Positions 1 through 5,453 of a stretch of 6,548 nucleotides of DNA are shown here, one piece after another. Position 1 is the stretch's first letter, and each line of letters starts with the position of its first letter. The translations under genes and the position numbers were made by a program. Below the pieces are notes generated by a model that was not told the origin of the DNA, searched no databases, and was given only the letters and a program-made list of their open reading frames with translations. Location of the stretch: positions 1-6,548 of the forward strand of contig JANXQZ010000477.1 in assembly GCA_025353235.1 (NCBI GenBank), read 5' to 3'. The DNA comes from Bryobacterales bacterium. GTDB lineage: Bacteria > Acidobacteriota > Terriglobia > Bryobacterales > Bryobacteraceae.

Positions 1-374
1 GTCTTATCAGACCCGCTCTTCACGTCGAAGATTCCCGGTTCGCTCTGGTTCACGGCGCTCAGCGCGTCCTCCATAATCGGTACCCAGGAATCGCTCGTTC
101 CCGTAGCCGGATCCGTTGGAATCTGCCGCAAATACCCCTCGCTCACCAAGTCCTGCAGACCTTGCGGCGCCTTCTGCTTGTCGTAGGTATACTCGTCGAT
201 CACGGTCCGCAGCGTGAACAAGTTATTCTTGAGCACGCTCTCCTTGGCCCGCGTAATTGACCGATTGTAAATCGGCACCGCGATCGACATGATGATCGCG
301 ATGATCGCCATCACAATCATCAACTCGATCAGGGTGAAGCCGCTGCGCTTACCACTCTGAGTAGGGAGTTCCAT
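1..374 (-). CDS. GspG-like type II secretion pseudopilin (3' end outside window)
   Basis: This is a class III prepilin-like protein, 124 codons visible, continuing past the window edge. The start is ATG at 374-372, with an AAAAGG Shine-Dalgarno six bases upstream (381-386). A 12-residue basic leader ends in Gly12, followed by FTLIELMIVMAII: the prepilin peptidase site (G|F) with Glu at mature position +5 and a hydrophobic helix to about residue 35. The body has the GspG pattern: a polar alpha helix (residues 40-62), then LVSEGYLRQIPTDPATG (79-95) and a W-containing beta region. The last visible part, FDVKSGSDK, is where GspG proteins place their C-terminal loop, so probably only a short tail is missing. 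Its mature form would be processed by PilD/GspO at the inner membrane and assemble into a short pseudopilus that works with the upstream secretin. The start overlaps the end of the preceding pseudopilin gene by 26 bp. An in-frame TTG 12 codons upstream (410-408) is a weaker start. Whether it is the major or a minor subunit cannot be told. Confidence 0.9.
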   Translation of the reverse strand, partial: MELPTQSGKRSGFTLIELMIVMAIIAIIMSIAVPIYNRSITRAKESVLKNNLFTLRTVIDEYTYDKQKAPQGLQDLVSEGYLRQIPTDPATGTSDSWVPIMEDALSAVNQSEPGIFDVKSGSDK

Positions 375-813
375 CGCGCGCCTTTTCCGTGCTCTTTGTA
401 AATACGTCAAAAACATTCTGCCCTCCCCATGAGTTTCCCTTCGGATCGTCCTGCGTGCTCCGCTTTCCCCATTCGCGGGAATTGGTCATGGGATCCTTCG
501 GAATGTGTCGCAGGAACTTGATTTTCTTGTCCACTTGGCCGGACAGCTTTACTCCTTCCACCAGAACGTCCAGGGTTTCCGGATACCCGTCTGTTCCCAA
601 TTTTATGGGGCCCAGCTTGCCCCCGTCCGCCGCGTCCTTGTACTTATCGATCGCGTCATGAATTTCCCTCAGCGCGTACTGCAATTGCTGTTCCCTCTCG
701 CGCCGGATCCTGTAGCGAGCTAGAGGGATGGCCATCGCAGAAAGCAGCATCAGGATCGTGAACGCTACGATCAGCTCGATCAGTGTCAGCCCGCGTTGTC
801 CTTTCCGTCGCAT
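349..813 (-). CDS. GspG-like type II secretion pseudopilin, complete
   Basis: A 154-residue prepilin-like protein. The leader is eight residues and basic (MRRKGQRG). The processing site is Gly8|Leu9 followed by LTLIELIVAFTILMLLSA, with Glu at +5 and a membrane/assembly helix to about residue 32. An arginine-rich, charged helix follows (RREREQQLQYALREIHDAIDKYKD, about 36-60, written here only as a landmark), then YPETLDVLVEG, a FLRHIPKDPMT motif (about 100-110) and a GspG-type C-terminus FDVFTKS...DGTPYSEW. The GTPYSxW ending and IPxDPxT motif place it in the same family as the next gene, so the two are tandem paralogues. It probably acts as a subunit of an inner-membrane-anchored pseudopilus. 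The secretin stop TAG (817-815) is separated from this ATG by a single base and no clear Shine-Dalgarno is visible, so translation is likely coupled. The stop TAA (351-349) lies inside the next gene. The distinction between major (GspG) and minor subunit is not resolvable here. Confidence 0.9.
   Translation of the reverse strand: MRRKGQRGLTLIELIVAFTILMLLSAMAIPLARYRIRREREQQLQYALREIHDAIDKYKDAADGGKLGPIKLGTDGYPETLDVLVEGVKLSGQVDKKIKFLRHIPKDPMTNSREWGKRSTQDDPKGNSWGGQNVFDVFTKSTEKARDGTPYSEW
381..386 (-). promoter_or_regulatory. Ribosome binding site of the GspG-like gene
   Basis: Read on the minus strand this is AAAAGG, six bases before the ATG at 374. It lies inside the coding region of the preceding pseudopilin gene. 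It favours the ATG over the in-frame TTG 36 bases further upstream. Confidence 0.55.
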
Positions 814-814
814 G

Positions 815-3241
815 CTACTGTACGACTACCGACATGAACGGTGCCGTCACGGTAATGGGTTGCTGCTTGGAATCCTTCAGCGCAACCTCTGTGACGGTAA
901 TCGTCCCCGTTCCTTTGCCCACGGCCATAAATGAGAGCGCCACCAAAGGGCCCGAGCCGGTCACGCCCGGAGCTCCGGCGATCCGGCTCAAAGTGATGGA
1001 GGCTTCGCCCGCGTCATTCCGAATATCGATGGTTGGCGGATTCACTTGAGGGCTGCCATCTCCGATCAGGGTGCCAGGAGTAACTTGGTTCAGCCGCAAC
1101 AGTTTGGGATCCCATTTGAGCTTGAAAGGCGCAGAGAACAGGTCCACCGCGTTCTGTACCTGCAGCGTGACAATCGCGGGTGCGCTGAGAGGCAGTTGGA
1201 TCCCGGCTGGCACAAAGGTCAGGCCGGGAGCGCCAGCCGCATCGGGGCTGCCCGCTGGAATTGCCGCTGCGGGAGCCGCAGGCGCGGGATTCGCTGGAGC
1301 GGCAGGAGGAGCGCTGGGCTGAGCCGCTGCCGGAATGTCAGTGTGCGGTGCGAACATCACCTTCACGTTTTGATCGGTTCCCGCCGCTACTGCGCGCAGA
1401 TCCACTGCCGCCATATTCTGCGATCGCACAATATGCGGGATTAAGGCGATCAGCAACTCCTGCCGATTCACGTCCTTGTTGTGGCTTCCAAAGAGCAATC
1501 CGCCGAGGACCGGGATATTTACGATTCCTGGAATTCCGGAGATCGAGTTCGTATCCTGGGTCTGCATCAAACCGCCCAGCAGCGTGACTTCGTTGTCGCG
1601 CAGCCGTACTTCGGCTTCGTTTTTGCGTTGTGAAATAACGGGCTGATCCACGCCTCCAATTGTGACTGTGCGGCTAACGTTAGACACCTCCACCAACACA
1701 TGCAGCGTTAGCTCGTCGGTTCCGTGCACGTGCGGAGTGATGTCCACGTTCACGCCAACTTCGGCGAAGCTGAACTGAGTGCTCACCAGAGGGCTAACTC
1801 CCACGCTTCCCACTCCCGGTTGAAAGCTTCCCGTTGCGTAAGGCACCTTGTCTCCGATGCGCAGCGAGACCTTCTGGCCATCCGACGCCCTAACTTGCGG
1901 AGATTGCATTACCTTCGTGCTGTTGTCGGTCGCGATGGCCTGGAGCAGCGCGCCGGGGAGCGAAATCGAGAAATCGTTCAACGTGACTTGGCCAATCCGG
2001 TTGAGCGAGATCGCGCCGCTGCCAGAGGCTGTAGAGGGGGTCGGAGAAGGCGTAATGCTGCCGGGCGTTGCCGCGCCGCCCGCTGTGCCGCCGGAGGTGG
2101 GCGCGGGAGTGGTAGTGGCTGGCGTGGTAAGTCCGCTCAAGATCGGATTGCGCGGGGAAAACCCGATCGGCAAAACCAATCCAGTCTGCGAGCCTGACGT
2201 AAGTCCTGCGGCAAGGTTGCGAGTTCGGTCCCGATTCACTTCCATAACCAAAACGTCCACCACCACCTCAGCCTTCGGCTTATCCAGGTCGTGAAACAGT
2301 TTTTCCGCGAGTGCGATCTGATCCACCGTGCCGCGGCACATCACAGCGTTCTGCGCATTGTACGTAAACATTCGCCGAATATCGGTGACCGACCTCACCG
2401 CTGTCACGATCTCCTGGAACTCCTGAACCGACGTGATGTTCTTGAGATAGAACACCCTCACCACTTGGTCCTCATAGTCGCGCCGCTTAGTAACGTTGTC
2501 CTCGGCAATAAAGATGGTATTGGCGCTGATCGCTTTCCAGAACGTTTTGGTCAGCATGGCGATGTAATCTAGAGCCTCGTCCAACGTGGTGTTGGTGAGA
2601 TCGAGATTGACGTTTTTGCCGGCGCTCTGGAATTGAGGATCGAAAACCACGTTGATGCCAGCCAGTTTGCCTACCGTTTCATAAAGCACGCGGGGCGGCT
2701 GATTATTCATCTTTAACGCGCTGATCTGGTTGGTAATCGGCTTCAACTGAGGCACGGGCATCAGCGACTCAATCCGCTGCTGCGCCGCTTTTCTCTCGAT
2801 GTCCACAGGCGTCATAGCCGCCTCGCTGGCCGACATGCCTCCCCTCTTGTTTCTCTCCAGCATTTCGGCCGTGCGCTTGAGTTCCTGCAGTGCGATGGCG
2901 GAAGAAGGATCTACCGCAAATGCCTTCTGAAATTCCACCAGCGCTGTTTCGATCTGGCCGTTGTCGCGCATTTTCTGGCCTGCTTGCACATGCATTTCGG
3001 CAGCCTCGAAGCGAGCGCGGCGCATAGCGAGGATGTAGGCCGCGTCCGAGGGATTTTCGCTCAATGCCTGATTAAACAAATCCAGCGCTTGCTCGAAATC
3101 TTTCCGTGCTTCCGCCTCCCGGCCCAACTGGAGATACTTATCCCCTTTCTTATTTTTTTTCGCCAGCAGCTCCGGCTGGGGACACAGCAGGAGCAGAATC
3201 GACAGCCCGGTTAGCGCACGTAAGTTGTTGCCAGCAATCAT
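815..3241 (-). CDS. Secretin (GspD/PilQ-type) with N-terminal TPR and C-terminal cohesin-like domain
   Basis: This 808-residue protein should form the outer-membrane channel of a type II secretion or type IV pilus-like system. Residues 1-27 form a signal peptide (hydrophobic TGLSILLLL, cut near LLA|KK). Residues 35-120 hold about two TPR repeats. An STN/N0-like domain covers about 182-250 and a short secretin N-domain about 258-322. The secretin core spans about 325-606 and carries QSPQVRASDGQKVSLRIGDK (446-465), GVNVDITPHV, EAEVRLRDNEVTLLGGLM and IPGIVNIPVLGGLLFGS (the VPxLGxLF-type signature), ending RQELLIALIPHIVR. A Thr/Pro/Ser/Gly-rich insert (about 372-410) interrupts it. A Pro/Ala-rich linker (about 633-672) leads to a cohesin-like beta domain (about 675-808: FKLKWDPKLLRLNQV, G.GPLVALSFMAVGKGTGTITV). 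The ATG at 3241 is chosen because it directly begins the signal peptide and has CGGAA five to six bases upstream. The reading frame stays open to 3817, but that extension lies antisense to smpB. It heads the pseudopilin operon. The family is certain; the exact subtype (GspD or PilQ) is not. Confidence 0.93.
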   Translation of the reverse strand: MIAGNNLRALTGLSILLLLCPQPELLAKKNKKGDKYLQLGREAEARKDFEQALDLFNQALSENPSDAAYILAMRRARFEAAEMHVQAGQKMRDNGQIETALVEFQKAFAVDPSSAIALQELKRTAEMLERNKRGGMSASEAAMTPVDIERKAAQQRIESLMPVPQLKPITNQISALKMNNQPPRVLYETVGKLAGINVVFDPQFQSAGKNVNLDLTNTTLDEALDYIAMLTKTFWKAISANTIFIAEDNVTKRRDYEDQVVRVFYLKNITSVQEFQEIVTAVRSVTDIRRMFTYNAQNAVMCRGTVDQIALAEKLFHDLDKPKAEVVVDVLVMEVNRDRTRNLAAGLTSGSQTGLVLPIGFSPRNPILSGLTTPATTTPAPTSGGTAGGAATPGSITPSPTPSTASGSGAISLNRIGQVTLNDFSISLPGALLQAIATDNSTKVMQSPQVRASDGQKVSLRIGDKVPYATGSFQPGVGSVGVSPLVSTQFSFAEVGVNVDITPHVHGTDELTLHVLVEVSNVSRTVTIGGVDQPVISQRKNEAEVRLRDNEVTLLGGLMQTQDTNSISGIPGIVNIPVLGGLLFGSHNKDVNRQELLIALIPHIVRSQNMAAVDLRAVAAGTDQNVKVMFAPHTDIPAAAQPSAPPAAPANPAPAAPAAAIPAGSPDAAGAPGLTFVPAGIQLPLSAPAIVTLQVQNAVDLFSAPFKLKWDPKLLRLNQVTPGTLIGDGSPQVNPPTIDIRNDAGEASITLSRIAGAPGVTGSGPLVALSFMAVGKGTGTITVTEVALKDSKQQPITVTAPFMSVVVQ
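818..1219 (-). other. Cohesin-like domain region of the secretin
   Basis: This is the C-terminal domain, residues about 675-808, downstream of the Pro/Ala linker. The visible pattern is alternating beta strands. FKLKWDPKLLRLNQVTPGTL resembles the cohesin strand-turn 'F.L.yDP..L.l..v..G', and SGPLVALSFMAVGKGTGTI resembles the later 'G.G.l..i.F...g.G...i' strand pair. Cohesins bind dockerins in cellulosomes, but cohesin-like folds also occur outside cellulosomes. A role as an extracellular or periplasmic adhesive or docking module is inference. The assignment rests on motif pattern only. Confidence 0.65.
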
Positions 3242-3349
3242 TTTATTCCGTTTATAAGGCCTGTGATAGACTAAGATTTCGCCTGCGTGCGGCAAACCAC
3301 CACATAACTCCTTGACGTAGCAGGCTTTGCCATCGTTGATAGAAATTCG
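3242..3349. promoter_or_regulatory. Divergent intergenic region between the secretin operon and smpB
   Basis: These 108 bp separate two divergent transcription units and so should hold both promoters. Toward smpB, TTGACG (3312-3317) is a good -35 hexamer. The best-spaced -10 candidate, GTTGAT (3335-3340, 17-bp spacer), is weak and would leave almost no leader before the TTG at 3350. Toward the secretin gene the minus strand reads AT-rich just before the ATG (CTTATAAACGGAATAAA), but I find no convincing -35/-10 pair. Short inverted pairs (GCCTGC/GCAGGC and GGCAAA/TTTGCC) cross each other rather than nest, so I do not call a terminator or operator. Confidence 0.4.
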
Positions 3350-3826
3350 TTGAGTACAAAATCCAAAGACCCGGCGTTTAAAATCCTGGCTGACAATCGC
3401 CAGGCAAGCTTTAATTACCTGCTGACGGACCGGTACGAGGCAGGTTTGGTCCTGACCGGCACCGAGGTAAAAGCCGCCAAGGATGGCCGGGTTCAACTCA
3501 AAGACAGCTTCGCCGAGGTTCAGGACAATGAAGCCTGGCTGATGAACGCCCACATTAGCCACTATTCGCACGGAAACCGGAGCAATCACGAGACGGTGAG
3601 GCGTCGCAAGCTGTTGCTGCATCGCGCCGAAATCGACAAGCTGCGAGGCAAGACGCGCGAAAAAGGGCTGACGCTCATCTGCACTAAGATGTACCTGAAG
3701 GAAGGGCGCATCAAGTGCGAGATAGCGCTGGGCAAGGGTAAGAAAATTCACGATAAGCGAGAGGCGGAGCGGAATAAGGAAACGCAAGCGGAAGCGCGCG
3801 CCGCCGTAGGGAGACAACGAGATTAA
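3350..3826 (+). CDS. smpB: SsrA-binding protein SmpB
   Basis: A 158-residue protein of normal SmpB length (about 150-160). It binds tmRNA (SsrA) and delivers it to stalled ribosomes, where trans-translation releases the ribosome and tags the product for degradation. Family hallmarks are visible in order: [27 protein letters not shown] (14-40; the E-AG-L-GTE core), [12 protein letters not shown], the [16 protein letters not shown] segment, [47 protein letters not shown], and the basic C-terminal tail [11 protein letters not shown] that enters the decoding channel. The start is TTG at 3350. An in-frame stop lies at 3305-3307 and no ATG or GTG intervenes, while the N-terminus from this TTG has the expected length. 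No strong Shine-Dalgarno precedes it. It shares one base with pepA downstream (TAATG). The ssrA RNA gene is not in this window. Confidence 0.97.
   Translation: MSTKSKDPAFKILADNRQASFNYLLTDRYEAGLVLTGTEVKAAKDGRVQLKDSFAEVQDNEAWLMNAHISHYSHGNRSNHETVRRRKLLLHRAEIDKLRGKTREKGLTLICTKMYLKEGRIKCEIALGKGKKIHDKREAERNKETQAEARAAVGRQRD
3808..3813 (+). promoter_or_regulatory. Ribosome binding site candidate for pepA
   Basis: AGGGAG lies inside the 3' end of smpB, 12 bases before the pepA ATG. The spacing is longer than ideal. With the TAATG overlap, re-initiation by ribosomes finishing smpB probably contributes to pepA translation. Confidence 0.4.
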
Positions 3827-5268
3827 TGGAAATACGTTTAGCGCCTGGCGCTCCAGACACGGTTGAAGCGGACGCGCTGGTACTTTTTTGCCATGACGGC
3901 GTGAAGCCCTCGGGGATGGCAGATGCCCGCTTAGCCGACTTGTATGATTCCGGCGAGTTTACCGGGAAGAGCCTTGAAATTGCCATTCTGCACAGTGCGT
4001 CCGGCTTGAAGGCGAAGCGGCTGGTTCTGGCCGGTGCAGGCGCGGAAGCTAAGTTCACTGCAGCGGAGGCTCGTAATTTATCGGGCTCCGTGCTGCGAAC
4101 CTTGAAGGGCAAAGGGATCCGCTCGATCGCTGTGAGCTTGGGCGCATCCGCGTCCGACGAGTTCATTTCAGCGGTTGTGGAAGGCGCGATTCTGGGCGAT
4201 TTCGAGCCCGACCGGCATAAAACCGACCCCAAGAAAAACGACAAGCACGTGGACTCTTTCACTGTTCTCGGAACCTCGCAGGTTGCCGTGGACCGCGGCA
4301 GCATTCTCGGCGAGGCCCAGAATTTTTCCCGCTCCCTCAGCAACGAGCCGGGCAATCTGCTTACGCCGACGAAACTGGCGGAACATGCGCGGGAAGTCGC
4401 GGCGGCCTGCGGTTTAGAGTGCGATGTCCTGGATGAGGACCGCATGCGTCAGCTCGGCATGGGCTCCCTGCTCGGAGTCTCGATGGGCAGCGCCGAACCG
4501 GCTGCGCTGATCGTTCTGAAATACACTCCAGCAGGGGGTGCGGAGTCTAAGGACCATCTTGGATTGGTGGGCAAAGGCGTTACCTTTGACACCGGAGGCA
4601 TCTCCATCAAACCGTCCGACGGAATGGAGAAGATGAAGTACGACATGGCCGGAGGCGCTGCCGTCATCGGGGCGATGCAGGCGATCTCAAAGCTCAAGCC
4701 CTCCGTGCAAGTTACTGCGCTGATTCCTACCGTTGAGAATATGCCCGGCAGCCGGGCGCAGCGTCCTGGCGATATCGTCACGTCCATGTCAGGCAAAACC
4801 GTGGAGGTTTTGAACACGGATGCCGAGGGTCGGCTGATCCTGATCGATGCGATTACCTACGCCAAGCAACTCGGATGCACTCACTTGGTGGATGCTGCCA
4901 CGTTGACGGGAGCGATTGTGGTGGCGCTGGGCAGCCTGCGTATTGGGGCTTTTACCAACGACGAAGGCTTCCTGCAAAAGGTGCTTGCCGCATCTCAGAC
5001 CGAAGGCGAAAAGATGTGGCAGATGCCGATGGACGAGGAGTACAAGGAAAGTCTGAAGAGCGCCTTCGCCGACTTGGGCAATATCGGCGGACGCGCGGGT
5101 GGCTCTATTACGGCAGCCATGTTTATCAGGGAGTTTGTAGGCGAGACGCCCTGGGTGCATTTGGATATTGCCGGGACTGCTTGGCTGGATGAAGCGAAGC
5201 CTTACATGGCGAAAGGTCCGACTGGGATTTGCGTCCGCACGTTCGCCCGGCTTGCTAGTAATTGGTAG
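3826..5268 (+). CDS. pepA: Leucyl (cytosol) aminopeptidase, M17 family
   Basis: This 480-residue metallopeptidase removes N-terminal amino acids, notably leucine, from peptides in the cytoplasm. Family members are hexameric, with two metal ions per subunit. The N-terminal, weakly conserved domain covers about 1-160. The catalytic domain (about 165-480) contains NEPGNLLTP (173-181), VGKGVTFDTGGISIKPSDGM (248-267), MKYDMAGGAAV (270-280) and NTDAEGRLILIDAI (330-343). The metal ligands expected from the family are all present: Lys250, Asp255, Asp273, Asp332 and Glu334, plus catalytic Lys262 and Arg336. The spacing matches the bovine lens enzyme exactly and E. coli PepA with an offset of 20. Nothing suggests inactivation. 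Length is slightly below E. coli PepA (about 503), with the difference in the N-terminal domain. The ATG at 3826 overlaps the smpB stop (TAATG), and the start leads directly into a first beta strand. Some PepA proteins also bind DNA; nothing here indicates whether this one does. Confidence 0.97.
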   Translation: MEIRLAPGAPDTVEADALVLFCHDGVKPSGMADARLADLYDSGEFTGKSLEIAILHSASGLKAKRLVLAGAGAEAKFTAAEARNLSGSVLRTLKGKGIRSIAVSLGASASDEFISAVVEGAILGDFEPDRHKTDPKKNDKHVDSFTVLGTSQVAVDRGSILGEAQNFSRSLSNEPGNLLTPTKLAEHAREVAAACGLECDVLDEDRMRQLGMGSLLGVSMGSAEPAALIVLKYTPAGGAESKDHLGLVGKGVTFDTGGISIKPSDGMEKMKYDMAGGAAVIGAMQAISKLKPSVQVTALIPTVENMPGSRAQRPGDIVTSMSGKTVEVLNTDAEGRLILIDAITYAKQLGCTHLVDAATLTGAIVVALGSLRIGAFTNDEGFLQKVLAASQTEGEKMWQMPMDEEYKESLKSAFADLGNIGGRAGGSITAAMFIREFVGETPWVHLDIAGTAWLDEAKPYMAKGPTGICVRTFARLASNW

Positions 5269-5285
5269 AGAATGTGTACGATCAC

Positions 5286-5440
5286 GTACTACATAATCCT
5301 GATTTCTTCTTAGTTGCGGCTGGCTGCTTTGTGGGGCAGGCAATCTTGCCTGCGGAGGCGCTTTCCAGCGCCTCCAGCCGGCTGGAAAGCCGGCTGCAGC
5401 CAAGATTGGCTGCCCCGCAAGGATTAGGATGTTGTAGTAC
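5286..5440. repeat. Composite palindromic element with outer inverted arms (REP/MITE-like)
   Basis: The outer arms are GTACTACATAATCCT (5286-5300) and AGGATTA + GGATGT + TGTAGTAC (5420-5440). Removing the six-base GGATGT from the right arm makes the 15-bp arms perfect reverse complements. Between them lies a core of four adjacent hairpins (5333-5416, described separately). The element fills nearly all of the gap between pepA and the membrane protein gene and contains no convincing gene. No target-site duplication is obvious at its ends and no transposase is present, so a non-autonomous mobile or REP-like repeat is inference. It could equally form a structured leader or an RNA-stabilising or terminating structure between the genes; no U-tract follows the hairpins. 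Confidence 0.7.
5333..5416. repeat. Four-hairpin core, inverted duplication A-B-B'-A'
   Basis: Four palindromes abut with no spacer. A: GCAGGCAA-TC-TTGCCTGC (5336-5353). B: GGAGGCGC-TTTCCA-GCGCCTCC (5354-5375). B': AGCCGGC-TGGAAA-GCCGGCT (5376-5395). A': GCAGCCAA-GA-TTGGCTGC (5396-5413). The B and B' loops (TTTCCA, TGGAAA) are reverse complements, and so are the A and A' centres (CAATCTTG, CAAGATTG), so the second half is an inverted copy of the first. GGGGCAG (5333-5339) and CTGCCCC (5410-5416) close the whole. Stem bases differ between copies, but always in matched pairs that keep each small hairpin intact. Confidence 0.88.
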
Positions 5441-5445
5441 AAGGG
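5441..5445 (+). promoter_or_regulatory. Ribosome binding site of the membrane protein gene
   Basis: AAGGG lies eight bases before the TTG at 5454 and starts directly after the right outer arm of the palindromic element ends at 5440. It is the main support for the TTG start, because the first in-frame ATG is 47 codons further in, past the first membrane segment. Confidence 0.5.
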
Positions 5446-5453
5446 CCTAGCTC

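Noticed and set aside
1724..2294. Plus-strand open frames opposite the secretin core
   Set aside because: They are low-complexity Arg/Ala-rich translations mirroring the secretin coding strand, without motifs or ribosome sites.
3281..3331. Hairpin in the divergent intergenic region (GCCTGC/GCAGGC and GGCAAA/TTTGCC)
   Set aside because: The two six-base pairs cross instead of nesting and the loops are long, so chance is the simpler explanation.
3242..3817. N-terminal extension giving the secretin 1000 residues
   Set aside because: The frame is open but runs antisense through smpB and lacks secretin character, whereas a good signal peptide begins exactly at the ATG at 3241.
3711..4445. Minus-strand open frame of 244 codons opposite smpB and pepA
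   Set aside because: The sequence is Ser/Arg/Ala-rich with no recognisable domain, and it is the antisense shadow of two well-supported genes.
5336..5413. Rho-independent terminator for pepA
   Set aside because: The hairpins are strong, but no T-rich tract follows on either side, and the four-part repeat structure is better explained as a repeat element.
4789..5442. Minus-strand open frame of 217 codons over the pepA end and the palindromic element
   Set aside because: It is antisense to conserved pepA sequence and begins inside the palindromic repeat. No domain is visible.
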